Positions 9,028 through 17,938 of a stretch of DNA of 64,000 nt are shown piece by piece. The stretch covers positions 186,001-250,000 of the forward strand of contig CAMVDX010000001.1 of the NCBI GenBank assembly GCA_947166355.1, in the 5' to 3' direction. This DNA comes from an uncultured Treponema sp. GTDB lineage: Bacteria; Spirochaetota; Spirochaetia; Treponematales; Treponemataceae. The position numbers and the translations under genes are program-made. The notes under the pieces are model-generated. The model was not told the DNA's origin. It made no database searches and saw only the letters and a list, made by a program, of their open reading frames with translations. Positions within the stretch are counted from its first letter, which is position 1. Every line of letters starts with the position of its first letter.

Positions 9028-10599
9028 ATGGCAGAAGTTAGAGTTAGATATGCTCCGTCACCTACAGGTATGCAGCACATTGGTGGTGTGCGCACTGCAC
9101 TTTTTAATTATCTTTTTGCACGTTCACAAAACGGAAAATTTATTCTTCGTCTCGAAGATACAGACCGTACACGTTACGACGAAAAATATGTTCAGAATCT
9201 TTATGATACAATGGCATGGCTTGGAATCGACTGGGATGAAGGCGGTTCTAAGGGCGGTGAATATGGTCCTTATGTTCAGAGCGAGCGTTTTGAACTTTAT
9301 AAGAAATACGCTTATGAACTCGTAGAAAAAGGAGAAGCTTATTACTGTTTCTGTGATGCAGAACGTCTCGACCGCATCAGAAAGATTCAGACTGAAAATA
9401 AGATGGCTCCTGGTTACGACCGAAACTGCCGTCACCTTACTCCGGAAGAAGTAAAAGTAAATCTCGATGCGGGTAAGCCTTACGTAATTCGTCTTAAGGT
9501 TCCAATGGAAGGAGAAACAAAATTCTCTGACCACCTGCTTGGTGATATTGTATGGAAGAACGAAGATATTTCTCCAGACCCAGTTTTGCTAAAATCAGAT
9601 GGATTCCCAACTTATCACCTTGCAAACATTGTTGATGATCACTTTATGAAAATCAGCCATGTAATGCGTGCTCAGGAATGGATTCCTTCAACTCCACTCC
9701 ACGTTCAGATGTACCGAGCTTTTGGCTGGGAGCACCCTGAGTTCTGTCACCTTCCAATGGTAAACGGTGCAGACGGAAAGAAGCTTTCTAAGCGTCACGG
9801 TTCAACAAGCTTGAACGAGTTCCGTGCTCGCGGTTACCTTCCACAGGCTATCGTAAACTACGTTGCAATGCTTGGTTGTTCTTATGAAGAAGGAAAAGAA
9901 TTCTATACTCTCGAAGAGCTTGCAAAGGCCTTTAAGCTTGAGCATTTGAACAAAGCTCCTGCTGTATTTGATTACAAGAAGCTTGAATATTTCAATGCAA
10001 ACTATATCCGCCAGCTTTCAACAGAAGAGCTCTACAAGTGGACTCTTCCTTTTATTACAGGAACAGGAGATGCCCTGCTCGAAATCAACCCTGAAAATCC
10101 TCAGCCAAAACCTAATGTTGGTCCTGAGTTCTCCGGCGTTGCACTTGGCGAAGACGGCGAACCATACTGCGTAGATAAATCAATGAATATGTCGAGTGCA
10201 GATGTAAAGAAGACCTTGATGGGACTTATGCCTCTTATTCAGGAACGCCTTAAGTTCTTAACAGAAGCAGCTGAAATGGTTCACTTTATGTTTACAGAGC
10301 CTGCAGTTCCACCTGTAGAACAGCTTGTTCCAAAGAAGATTGATGCCGCAAAAACAAAGGAAGTTCTTGAAGAAGCAAAAGATTTTGTTCATCAGTGTTT
10401 CAGCCTTGACCACGAAGGAGCAGAAGCTCTTGCTAAGTCTAAGGCAGAGGCTCTTGGAATTAAGCTTGGCGATTTTATGATGCCAATCCGTATGGCTGTA
10501 ACCGGCAGTCGTGTATCTCCACCACTTATCGGTTCTATTTTAGTTCTCGGCGAAGAAAAGTCTCTCGCAAGAATTGAAAAGGCTATTGCTACACTCTAG
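9028..10599 (+). CDS. gltX: Glutamate--tRNA ligase
   Basis: Charges tRNA-Glu (possibly also tRNA-Gln in organisms using the amidotransferase route) with glutamate. It is 523 residues, slightly longer than the usual 470-500. Seen: class I HIGH-type signature PSPTGMQHIGGVRTALFNY near residues 10-28, the DTDRTR segment, and the KMSKS-type loop GKKLSKRHGSTSL near 251-263, followed by the helical anticodon-binding domain. The start ATG is preceded by GAGGA. The next gene begins 3 bp after the stop, so the two form an operon. Confidence 0.97.
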   Translation: MAEVRVRYAPSPTGMQHIGGVRTALFNYLFARSQNGKFILRLEDTDRTRYDEKYVQNLYDTMAWLGIDWDEGGSKGGEYGPYVQSERFELYKKYAYELVEKGEAYYCFCDAERLDRIRKIQTENKMAPGYDRNCRHLTPEEVKVNLDAGKPYVIRLKVPMEGETKFSDHLLGDIVWKNEDISPDPVLLKSDGFPTYHLANIVDDHFMKISHVMRAQEWIPSTPLHVQMYRAFGWEHPEFCHLPMVNGADGKKLSKRHGSTSLNEFRARGYLPQAIVNYVAMLGCSYEEGKEFYTLEELAKAFKLEHLNKAPAVFDYKKLEYFNANYIRQLSTEELYKWTLPFITGTGDALLEINPENPQPKPNVGPEFSGVALGEDGEPYCVDKSMNMSSADVKKTLMGLMPLIQERLKFLTEAAEMVHFMFTEPAVPPVEQLVPKKIDAAKTKEVLEEAKDFVHQCFSLDHEGAEALAKSKAEALGIKLGDFMMPIRMAVTGSRVSPPLIGSILVLGEEKSLARIEKAIATL

Positions 10600-10602
10600 T
10601 TT

Positions 10603-11424
10603 ATGGAAAAGCTGGATGTTCGCCTTATAGCTCTGGATCTTGATGATACTCTTTTAAATGATGACCGTCAGATTTCTGACGGAAATGTTGCCGCTTTGCG
10701 TGAATGTGCAGAGCGGGGCATTTATGTTGTTCTTTGCTCAGGTCGTGCAGAAGATGCTATATTGCCGTTTGTCAGGCGGCTCGAAATTGCCGGAAAAGAA
10801 GCCGGCCGTTTTTTGATTGCTATAAATGGATGTTCAATTTTTGATCTTCATAAACGCGAACAGGTTTTCTGCCGTAAGGTAGAGCCGGAAATTTTAATTC
10901 GTACAAATGAAATTGCAGAAGCACGCGGTCTTCGTAGTGAAGTTTATACTCCTGATACAATTTATTATCGCGAAGAAACTAAATGGACAAAGCTTGATGT
11001 TGATTTGTGCGGGCTTAAGGGTGCAAAAGTAGAAGATTATGATGATTTTCTAAAACAGGGTTTTACTAAAATGCTTGTTCCCGGAGAACCTTCTGAGCTT
11101 CTGGAATTACAGAGCGAGCTGCGTGCTGAGTTCGGCAACCGTGCCGTAATCTTTACAAGTAAACCTTACTTCCTTGAGATTCTTCCTCCAAACTGCGGCA
11201 AGGGAGAGGCTGTTTGCTGGCTTGCAAATGAACTTGGTTTTGGCATGGAAAAAGTTATGGGCTTTGGTGACAGCATGAATGATGAAAGTCTTATCCGCAT
11301 GGCTGGCCACGGAGTTGCAATGTGCAATGGCCTTGAAGAAATCAAAAAGCTTGCCCGCCACGTTACCGACCTGGACAACAATCATGATGGCGTCGGGGAT
11401 TTTATAAAGAAACACGTGTTGTAG
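10603..11424 (+). CDS. Cof-type HAD phosphatase
   Basis: Haloacid dehalogenase-superfamily hydrolase of the Cof/YidA (IIB cap) group, 273 residues. Motif I is LIALDLDDTLLND (residues 8-20), motif II is VVLCSGR, and the C-terminal motif IV is GFGDSMNDESLIRMAG. A Lys in NCGKGEAVCWL fits motif III. Members dephosphorylate sugar phosphates or nucleotides; the substrate cannot be read from sequence. It starts 3 bp after the gltX stop and is likely cotranscribed with it. Confidence 0.9.
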   Translation: MEKLDVRLIALDLDDTLLNDDRQISDGNVAALRECAERGIYVVLCSGRAEDAILPFVRRLEIAGKEAGRFLIAINGCSIFDLHKREQVFCRKVEPEILIRTNEIAEARGLRSEVYTPDTIYYREETKWTKLDVDLCGLKGAKVEDYDDFLKQGFTKMLVPGEPSELLELQSELRAEFGNRAVIFTSKPYFLEILPPNCGKGEAVCWLANELGFGMEKVMGFGDSMNDESLIRMAGHGVAMCNGLEEIKKLARHVTDLDNNHDGVGDFIKKHVL

Positions 11425-11455
11425 TTGACACACGGATGATTACACGGATTGTTTT

Positions 11456-11545
11456 TTGTCACACGGATTCGAAATGCCTACGGCATTTCATTTTTTATAA
11501 ATAAAAAAAAAGAAACGGCGTAGCCGTTTCCAATCCGTGTGACAA
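11456..11545. repeat. CACACGGATT nested-hairpin element
   Basis: Outer inverted repeat TTGTCACACGGATT (11456-11469) and AATCCGTGTGACAA (11532-11545) enclose two inner hairpins, GAAATGCC-TA-CGGCATTTC and GAAACGGC-GTA-GCCGTTTC. CACACGGAT and ACACGGATT fragments lie just before it (11429-11450), and AATCCGTGTGACAA recurs at 61744. It lies between convergent genes and may also act as a bidirectional terminator. Confidence 0.75.
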
Positions 11546-11549
11546 TTTC

Positions 11550-12767
11550 CTATTTAAAGAGTTCTGGTGTTATACCTAAGCTGTTAATCAATTCAGGATT
11601 ATTTGTTTTGTTAATCCCATTCTCTTTTTTTACAGCTCTTATCAGAATATTTTTCGGAGTGTGTTCCATATCAATAAATTCCAGCATCTGCACCTTGTAG
11701 CCCTGCTGCTCCAGCCATTCGCCGCGGAGAGCGTCTGTTACGAGGGAACTGAATTTTTCGCGGATAATTCCCCATTTGAGAAGGGGTTCGAATTCTTGTG
11801 GCACTTCGCCCGTTGCGCCGCCTGTTTTTCCGCGGTTTTGCAGCTGAGTGTTAATCTGGTGCTGACAGCAGGGGACACTAAGGATTGCCCGTGCACCGCG
11901 CTCAACGGCATATTTGAGGGCGTAGTCAGTTGCAGTGTCGCAGGCGTGTAAGGTGATTACTATGTCAGGGCTGTTTGCTCCCGAATAATCAGCTATATTG
12001 CCTGTGTGAAAAATCAGCCCTTTAAGCCCAAGTTTACCTGCCATGTCATTACAATAAGTGATTACTTCTTCCTTGAGATCCAGGCCTTCTATTTCGCAAT
12101 TGATATGGCGGATTTCTGTAAGAAAATAATGAACTGCAAAAGTAAGATAAGATTTTCCGCAGCCAAAGTCTGCAATGCGGAGTGGCTGACCGTCCGCTGT
12201 TTTTTCTGCAAACTCCGGCAGAATGTCGTCTATGAATTCCAGGAATCGGTTTATCTGGCGAAACTTGTCATAGCGGCTGGAAATCACTTTGCCTTCGTCA
12301 TTCATAATTCCGAGCAGCACAAGAAATGGAACTGGAGTGCCTTCGGGGAGGAGATAATGTTTACGGTGGTTGAGTGCCTGCGGAGAATGTGTGGCAAAAC
12401 CACCGGCAGGAAGCACTTTCAGTCCGGCGTTTCTGGTTTCTTCGAGAGCCTCAGGAACCGCAGATTTGGAAAGCTTTTTTCTAAGCTCAGTTGTCTTTCC
12501 TTTTTTATTTGTAAGCAGTGTGATTTCTTCGGTATCAGTTCGCTTAACAACGTTTTTAAAAGTGATGCCGGAGTTTGCTTTCAGAAAATCTTCCAGCTCT
12601 TTTTCATCAAACTTCTTATGAAAAACCTGAGTTTTAGTAAACATTTCAGCCGCATAAGAAGCTCCATCAGCCGTATTTACCGCCCGGATTTTAATTTTCA
12701 AATAGTTCCGGCCAAGTTTTTCTTCAACATTGCCCGCAGGTTTAGATAAAGTTACGCTTAAAATCAT
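11550..12767 (-). CDS. SAM-dependent methyltransferase (Methyltransf_32-like)
   Basis: Protein of 405 residues. The C-terminal half is a Rossmann methyltransferase: motif I IADFGCGKSYLTFAVHYF, the acidic post-I segment IEGLDLKEEV, and the characteristic ITLHACDTATDYALKYA and ILSVPCCQHQINTQL stretches of the GSTCD/Methyltransf_32 group. The N-terminal 130 or so residues are a separate region of unknown role. The substrate is unknown; RNA has been suggested for relatives. It is divergent from parA across a 200-bp gap that holds a 19-bp inverted repeat. Confidence 0.8.
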   Translation of the reverse strand: MILSVTLSKPAGNVEEKLGRNYLKIKIRAVNTADGASYAAEMFTKTQVFHKKFDEKELEDFLKANSGITFKNVVKRTDTEEITLLTNKKGKTTELRKKLSKSAVPEALEETRNAGLKVLPAGGFATHSPQALNHRKHYLLPEGTPVPFLVLLGIMNDEGKVISSRYDKFRQINRFLEFIDDILPEFAEKTADGQPLRIADFGCGKSYLTFAVHYFLTEIRHINCEIEGLDLKEEVITYCNDMAGKLGLKGLIFHTGNIADYSGANSPDIVITLHACDTATDYALKYAVERGARAILSVPCCQHQINTQLQNRGKTGGATGEVPQEFEPLLKWGIIREKFSSLVTDALRGEWLEQQGYKVQMLEFIDMEHTPKNILIRAVKKENGINKTNNPELINSLGITPELFK

Positions 12768-12776
12768 ATTATTATG

Positions 12777-12802
12777 GATTGCTTCGCTACGCTCGCAATG
12801 AC
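12777..12802. repeat. GTCATTGCGAG-type repeat (minus orientation)
   Basis: GGATTGCTTCGCTACGCTCG followed by CAATGAC, a short hairpin immediately upstream of the methyltransferase start codon. It may sit in that gene's leader. Confidence 0.75.
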
Positions 12803-12834
12803 GCAGTAAATTCCTCCTTCCTCACCTTATATTA

Positions 12835-12975
12835 ATAAAATAAAATGTATCATAGCTGTTAGATTAAAATCTGAAACGGGAGCCAATCAGATTTTCAAGG
12901 CTTTGTGTATTATTCAATTTTCAATACATTTTTACTGTATACTATTTTAATAAAAAATGATACATTTTATTTTAT
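12835..12975. promoter_or_regulatory. 19-bp perfect inverted repeat flanking the parA promoter
   Basis: The 19 bp at 12835-12853 (ATAAAATAAAATGTATCAT) recur as an exact reverse complement at 12957-12975, which overlaps the first two bases of the parA ATG (12974). The 103 bp between hold a likely -10 box, TATACT at 12938. Two distant operator arms that include the start codon suggest looping autoregulation by ParA or ParB, or an RNA-level hairpin that hides the start. This is inference from position. Confidence 0.6.
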
Positions 12976-13729
12976 GGGAAAATGCATAGTTTTTGTAAAT
13001 CAGAAGGGTGGTGTCGGAAAGACAACTTCTGCAATCAATATCGGCGCATACATTGCGCTCGCCGGAAAAAAAGTACTTCTTATTGATTTTGACTCTCAGG
13101 GCAATATGTCAAGCGGCGTAGGCATTTCAAAAGATAAACCTACGATTTATGAACTGCTTGCAGGGCAGGTGGAAGGTACAAAAGCCGTTAAAAAAACTCC
13201 CATAGAAAATCTTGATGCAATCAGTGCTTCTCTCGACCTTTCTGGTGTCGCAATTGAGCTTGCAGATCAGGAAGACCGCGAATTCTACCTGAAAAATGCT
13301 CTGGAGCCTCTCAAGGCTCTTTATGATTATATTTTAATTGACTGTCCTCCGTCTCTGGGAATTCTTACTCTTAACGGACTTGCTGCTGCAGATTCAGTTC
13401 TTGTTCCTATGCAGTGTGAATATTTTGCGCTTGAAGGTATCACCTTACTTTTGCAGACTGTTCAGAAGGTTCAGAAAGGAATTAATCCAGACCTCAAGAT
13501 TGGCGGTATCTTCTTTACCATGTATGATTCACGCACCCGCCTTGCACAGGATGTAGTAATGCAGGTTAAGTCATACTTTAAGGATGTTGTTTTCAATACA
13601 ATTATCCCTCGTAATGTACGTCTTTCAGAAGCGCCGTCTCACGGACTTCCTATCTGTAAATACGATCCTGAATGTGTAGGTGCCCGCAGTTATGCAAAAC
13701 TTGCAGAAGAGGTGATTCGCCGTGGCTAA
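12974..13729 (+). CDS. parA: ParA/Soj chromosome-partitioning ATPase
   Basis: Walker-type ATPase that drives ParB-parS segregation. Deviant Walker A KGGVGKTTSAIN lies near residues 11-22, and the switch regions LLIDFDSQGNMSSG and ILIDCPPSLGILTLNGL are present. It is 251 residues, usual for chromosomal Soj. The start is set at ATG 12974 (MGKCIVFVNQ); an upstream in-frame ATG (12905) adds an unconserved leader that crosses the promoter. It overlaps parB by 8 bp. No gidB, rnpA or dnaA lies nearby, unlike the usual origin-proximal setting. Confidence 0.95.
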   Translation: MGKCIVFVNQKGGVGKTTSAINIGAYIALAGKKVLLIDFDSQGNMSSGVGISKDKPTIYELLAGQVEGTKAVKKTPIENLDAISASLDLSGVAIELADQEDREFYLKNALEPLKALYDYILIDCPPSLGILTLNGLAAADSVLVPMQCEYFALEGITLLLQTVQKVQKGINPDLKIGGIFFTMYDSRTRLAQDVVMQVKSYFKDVVFNTIIPRNVRLSEAPSHGLPICKYDPECVGARSYAKLAEEVIRRG

Positions 13730-14684
13730 AAATGCATTAGGAAAAGGTCTTGGTGCACTGCTTGGTGAAAACCCGGCTGCACAGGAAGAGGTTGCAGTTT
13801 CTACAGGAGCTGCTTCTTCTGCGGGACTTCACTCAACAACCTTAAAAAGAACTAAGCTGCCTGCCGCAATTGAAATGAAAGAGGACGGCAGTATGTGGCT
13901 GGATCCGGCACTTCTTAAGCCGAACCCGAAGCAGCCTCGTGTTGAATTTAACCAGAAGCAGCTGGAAGAACTCTGTGATTCTATTAAAGCAAACGGAATT
14001 CTTCAGCCAATTATTATAGAAGATGCAGGCGACGGTGGATTTTATATCATCGCCGGTGAACGCCGTACCCGTGCCGCAAAAATGGCAGGGCTTACAAAAG
14101 TTCCGGTTCAGCTTCGTAAGTTTGATGAACAGCAGAAGCTTGAGATGGCACTTATCGAAAATATTCAGCGTGCCGATCTTAATCCTATTGAAGAAGCTAC
14201 TGCTTACTATAATCTCATTCAGATGGGAGACCTTAATCAGGAAGAGGTTGCAAAGCGTGTTGGTAAAGCCCGGGCTACAGTTGCAAACGCCATCCGTCTG
14301 TTAAAGCTTCCTGAAGATATTCAGCATGCGCTTGTTAGCGGTCAGATTACTTCTGGTCATGCACGTGCCCTTCTTATGATAAAAAATGACGCCGACATGC
14401 GCGTTATGTTTGGTAAGATTGTAGGAAATGGTCTTTCTGTTCGTGAGGCAGAGGCCCTTGCAGATACCTATAATGGTGGTGGCCGTGCGGCTGCAAAGAA
14501 AACCGAAAAAAAAGAAGTAAAAAAGGATCCTGATGTTCTGAACTTTGAACAGGAACTCCGCAATATTTTTGGAACCCGCGATGTTTCACTCAAGGGTGAC
14601 ATTAACAAGGGGTCTATTGTAATTGGTTTTGATAATAAAAAAGACTTCGACCGTATTTATGAAGTTCTGATGTCGAAAAAATAA
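13722..14684 (+). CDS. parB: ParB/Spo0J centromere-binding protein
   Basis: Partner of ParA, 320 residues. ParB/Srx CTPase domain: LKPNPKQPRVEFN, then the GERRTRAAKMAG motif, then LIENIQRADLNPIEEA. The helix-turn-helix QEEVAKRVGKARATVANAIRLLKLP reads the parS site. A C-terminal dimerisation region follows an Ala/Lys-rich linker. The start overlaps the parA stop. I found no match to the usual parS palindrome in this window. Confidence 0.95.
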   Translation: MAKNALGKGLGALLGENPAAQEEVAVSTGAASSAGLHSTTLKRTKLPAAIEMKEDGSMWLDPALLKPNPKQPRVEFNQKQLEELCDSIKANGILQPIIIEDAGDGGFYIIAGERRTRAAKMAGLTKVPVQLRKFDEQQKLEMALIENIQRADLNPIEEATAYYNLIQMGDLNQEEVAKRVGKARATVANAIRLLKLPEDIQHALVSGQITSGHARALLMIKNDADMRVMFGKIVGNGLSVREAEALADTYNGGGRAAAKKTEKKEVKKDPDVLNFEQELRNIFGTRDVSLKGDINKGSIVIGFDNKKDFDRIYEVLMSKK

Positions 14685-14872
14685 TGGATTGCTTACGTGT
14701 GGTCAAGGCACGCTATCGCTTAAAGCCTTGACTCACACGTTTTGTAGCTTGATATTTATTATTATCAAGCTACAATCGCTACGCTCGCAATGACGATCTG
14801 TTTTGTCGCCTTCGGCTCGCAATGACAGCTCAAAATGTCATTGCGAGGAGCGTAGCGACGAAGCAATCTATT
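14685..14872. repeat. Composite intergenic repeat cluster
   Basis: No gene seen. Three repeat types are stacked between convergent parB and the aminopeptidase. GTCAAGGCACGCTATCGCTT with AAAGCCTTGAC is a hairpin whose inverted relative lies at 31827-31858. GTAGCTTGATA and TATCAAGCTAC form a perfect inverted pair near 14741-14772. Several GTCATTGCGAG-family arms follow (14772-14870). The array probably terminates transcription from both sides. Confidence 0.8.
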
Positions 14873-16228
14873 CTAATTCAATCCTAAAAATGCCTTACAG
14901 CACTCAAACAACTGACTTATATCTTCTTTGCTGGTGATTTCCCATGGTGCGTGCATACTCAAAACTGCAACGCCGCCGTCAAGTACATTCATGCCGTATT
15001 TTGCTGCGTGGTAGGCAATTGTTCCGCCGCCACCCTGGTCTACTTTTCCAAGTTCTGCCATCTGATAAGAGACATTTGCATCATACATTGCGGCTCGGAT
15101 TTTTGCTATGAACTCTGGGTTGGCATCACTTGCACCAGACTTTCCACGACTTCCTGTGTACTTCTGGAAGGTAACTCCGCCTCCAAGCATGCTCGCATTT
15201 TCCTTATCATAAAGACCTGCATTCATCGGGTCGTAAGCTGCATTTACATCGCTGGAAAGCATGTTGCTGTTTGCAAGACAACGGCGCAAGGTAAGCTCGC
15301 TGTAGTTTGCTTCTGAAAGAGCAATAATTTCTGCCGTCATATTTTCAAAAAGATTAGAGGCCATGCCGGTTGCACCAACACTTCCGATTTCTTCTTTGTC
15401 TACACAAAGGCAGCAGTTAGTTCGTTTGCCGGCTCTCATTTCAAGCATGGCTGCAACAGAAGCATAAGCGCAGGAACGGTCATCCTGTCCGTAACCAAGA
15501 ATCATTGAGCGGTCAAGCCCCATGTCACGGGCTTTTCCTGCCGGAACAATTTCGAGTTCTGCAGATTCAAAATCCTTTTCTTCAATGCCATACATTTCTT
15601 TCAGCAGTGCCAGAACCGTGCGCTTGCTCTTTTCTTTTAGTTCCTTTTTTTCTTCTTTAGTTCGATTTTCATCTTTTGGAGCAGGTGAAACAGAACCCAT
15701 AATAACATCAAGGTCTTCGCCTTTTATAAAATCACTTGCTTTTTCCTTAACCTGTTCTTGAGCAAGATGTGGAAGAATGTCGGAAATACAGAAAACAGGT
15801 TCATCCTGATTTTCACCAATTACAACCTTTACAGAAGTTCCGTCTTTTTTTACTACAACTCCGTGAATTGCAAGTGGAAGTGTAACCCACTGATATTTTT
15901 TTATTCCACCGTAATAATGTGTATTCATATAAGTAATACAGTCTTTTTCATAGAAGGGATTCTGTTTTGCATCAAGTCGTGGTGAATCAATGTGCGCACA
16001 CAAAATGTTCATGCCTTTTTCAATCGGCTCAAATCCAATTTCGAAAAGTGCAATGGACTTATTCATTTTTGTGATATAAACCTTGTCGCCGGGACTAAGC
16101 TTTTTGAATTTAGAGATATCCTTATATCCATTTTTTTGAGCCATTTTTATAATCTGCTCAACACATTCACGTTCAGTTTTACCATTGTTTAAAAAGTTTT
16201 TGTAATCTACGATTAATTGTTCGTTCAT
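14873..16228 (-). CDS. M18-family aminopeptidase
   Basis: Zinc aminopeptidase of 451 residues, usual for the aspartyl aminopeptidase family. Seen: NILCAHIDSPRLDAKQNP with the first metal-binding His/Asp, GQDDRSCAYASVAAM, CVDKEEIGSVGATGM with the catalytic Glu pair, MLSSDVNAAYDP, and a final His in LSMHAPWEI. It removes N-terminal residues, preferentially Asp/Glu in characterised relatives, and should be cytoplasmic because no signal peptide is present. Repeat clusters lie on both sides. Confidence 0.9.
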   Translation of the reverse strand: MNEQLIVDYKNFLNNGKTERECVEQIIKMAQKNGYKDISKFKKLSPGDKVYITKMNKSIALFEIGFEPIEKGMNILCAHIDSPRLDAKQNPFYEKDCITYMNTHYYGGIKKYQWVTLPLAIHGVVVKKDGTSVKVVIGENQDEPVFCISDILPHLAQEQVKEKASDFIKGEDLDVIMGSVSPAPKDENRTKEEKKELKEKSKRTVLALLKEMYGIEEKDFESAELEIVPAGKARDMGLDRSMILGYGQDDRSCAYASVAAMLEMRAGKRTNCCLCVDKEEIGSVGATGMASNLFENMTAEIIALSEANYSELTLRRCLANSNMLSSDVNAAYDPMNAGLYDKENASMLGGGVTFQKYTGSRGKSGASDANPEFIAKIRAAMYDANVSYQMAELGKVDQGGGGTIAYHAAKYGMNVLDGGVAVLSMHAPWEITSKEDISQLFECCKAFLGLN

Positions 16229-16249
16229 AGCAGTTATTTCCTCCTAAAA

Positions 16250-16345
16250 AATGTCGTCATTACGAGGCAGAAAGCTGTGGCTATTCTTTGTATAGATTGC
16301 TTCGCTGCGCTCGCAATGACGGTAAAGTCGTCGTGATGACGCTAT
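16250..16345. repeat. GTCATTGCGAG-type repeat cluster
   Basis: Contains GTCGTCATTACGAGGCAG, then GATTGCTTCGCTGCGCTCGC followed by AATGACGG, then a further GTCGTCGTGATGACG arm. It separates the lacI-type gene from the aminopeptidase on the same strand. Confidence 0.75.
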
Positions 16346-16367
16346 TTATGTCCCAATGACGGTAGTT

Positions 16368-17399
16368 TTAATTTTTCCCGACAGATTCTCTTTCAATAAT
16401 TCCGCACTGAACAAAATATTGCTGTGCCTCAAAATCCTCAGGCTTATTAATTTGTTGTAAAATGACTTCTGCTGATTTTCGTCCAATATCAAAAAGTGGA
16501 ATTTCTACTGTAGTAAGAGTTGGTTTCAGATATTGAGACATTGTACGATTATCATAGCCTGCTACCGAAATATCTTTTCCCGGAATCAGTTTTTTTTCAT
16601 AAAGATAATCGTAAACGCCGGCAGCCATCAAATCATTAAAGCAGAAAACGGCGGTACATTCAGAATCAGCAAGAAGTTCTTTAGCTGCCTCGTATCCAGA
16701 TTCCCTGTCCCAGTTTGCATATTTTAAATGACCGCAGTCTTCGAGATTACTTTCCTTTATGGCTTTCATATAACCTTCCAGACGGCGCTGAGTATGAATG
16801 TTTGTTTTTGTTCCTGCAATTACGGCAATTTTTTTATGACCGTTTTTTATAAGATTTTTAGTCATGTCACAGGCGGCTTTCATATCATCAAATTCTACAG
16901 AGGAAATGCCAGGCTGTTCAGCAAATGCATAAGAGATTACAAGCGGAATATTAAGGTTATTTGGAATACACGAAATACATCTTGCATGTCCTGCTACATA
17001 AATAATTCCGTCAACTTTGATAGAAACAAATTCCTCTATGGCTTGCTGAACTGCTTTTTCATAGCCTTTATTGTGATACCATTTTGTTCCCCATTTGGAA
17101 TAGAAACGGAGATTTTCAAGAATAGCCTTATAATGATGTTCATCAAAGTAGGACATAATTCCGTCGATAATTCCAGGTGAACTGAATTCCATGAGGTCAT
17201 CAATAATCAGACCTACAGAGTTTGTTTTAGAGGCACGAAGTCCGCGGGCCATATAATTAGGCCGGTAACCGGTTTCTTTGATTACCTGTAAAACACGCGC
17301 TTTGGTTTCTTCGGAAACATTTGATTTTCCATTCAGAATATTTGAGACGGTGGTGATTGAAACGGAGCATTTTTCAGCAATTTCTTTTAAGGTAATCAT
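16368..17399 (-). CDS. LacI-family transcriptional regulator
   Basis: Protein of 343 residues. The N-terminal helix-turn-helix and hinge ITLKEIAEKCSVSITTVSNIL continue to GYRPNYMARGLRASKTN. The periplasmic-binding-like effector domain contains VGLIIDDLME, INGHKKIAVIAG-type and TAVFCFNDLMAAGVYDYL segments. It should repress sugar-use genes until a carbohydrate effector binds. No sugar operon lies next to it. The palindrome TTAGGCAACCGGTTGCCTAA at 56196, upstream of a GH43 gene, is the type of site this family binds, but the link is only a guess. Confidence 0.93.
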   Translation of the reverse strand: MITLKEIAEKCSVSITTVSNILNGKSNVSEETKARVLQVIKETGYRPNYMARGLRASKTNSVGLIIDDLMEFSSPGIIDGIMSYFDEHHYKAILENLRFYSKWGTKWYHNKGYEKAVQQAIEEFVSIKVDGIIYVAGHARCISCIPNNLNIPLVISYAFAEQPGISSVEFDDMKAACDMTKNLIKNGHKKIAVIAGTKTNIHTQRRLEGYMKAIKESNLEDCGHLKYANWDRESGYEAAKELLADSECTAVFCFNDLMAAGVYDYLYEKKLIPGKDISVAGYDNRTMSQYLKPTLTTVEIPLFDIGRKSAEVILQQINKPEDFEAQQYFVQCGIIERESVGKN

Positions 17400-17407
17400 T
17401 TGTTTCT

Positions 17408-17437
17408 ATTATAGCGTTAAACCTAGACAACTGTCAA
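17408..17437 (-). promoter_or_regulatory. Consensus sigma-70 promoter of the lacI-type gene
   Basis: On the minus strand TTGACA (17437-17432) and TATAAT (17413-17408) are separated by 18 bp, just before the start codon at 17399. The transcript would have a very short leader. Confidence 0.75.
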
Positions 17438-17458
17438 AATGTGCTGTAAAATATTTCT

Positions 17459-17938
17459 ATGAAAAAGATGTTTATGTTAATCGTTATTTTACTCGCAGGA
17501 GGGCTTGCTTTTACTCAGTCTGCGGATGTAATAACAGATTTGCTGGAATCAGATAAAGTCTCTTTCGGACAGGTGAGTTATCTGGCAGCAGTGCAGATGA
17601 ATCTGCTTGACGAAAATGAATCCTATGAAAATGCAGTTAAAGCACTAGTTGATAATGATATAATTCCAGACTTAGAAGAAGCTGATACACCGATTCCTCT
17701 TGTTGATATTGCATATATCTATTCAAAGCTTTGGGATGTAAAAGGCGGTCTTATGTATCGTCTTACAAAAGGTTCTCCACGTTATGCTTTCAGACAGTTT
17801 CAGTCTGATGGAATAATTAGTTCTGATGCTGATCCAGCCTGGCTTGTTTCTGGCGCAAAGGCTTTGAGTATTTTTACTTCCTGTGTAAATAAATACAGCG
17901 GTTTTGATATGAGGTCCGTTTCGATGGAGGTAGAGTAA
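17459..17938 (+). CDS. Small exported protein, unknown function
   Basis: Protein of 159 residues with a signal peptide (KKMFMLIVILLAGGLAFTQS). No family is recognised. The mature part is helical and acidic, with a repeating pattern of short segments (VSYLAAVQMNLLDENESYENA, then a stretch near VDIAYIYSKLWDVKGG). It overlaps the start of the next gene (ATGA), so it is the first gene of an envelope operon with the beta-barrel-like protein and the FecR protein. It is divergent from the LacI-type regulator, which could control it. Confidence 0.7.
   Translation: MKKMFMLIVILLAGGLAFTQSADVITDLLESDKVSFGQVSYLAAVQMNLLDENESYENAVKALVDNDIIPDLEEADTPIPLVDIAYIYSKLWDVKGGLMYRLTKGSPRYAFRQFQSDGIISSDADPAWLVSGAKALSIFTSCVNKYSGFDMRSVSMEVE

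Noticed and set aside
11411..11420. AACACGTGTT as a parS-like ParB site
   Set aside because: The core differs from the usual GTTTCACGTGAAAC pattern, it lies inside the HAD gene end, and there is only one copy.
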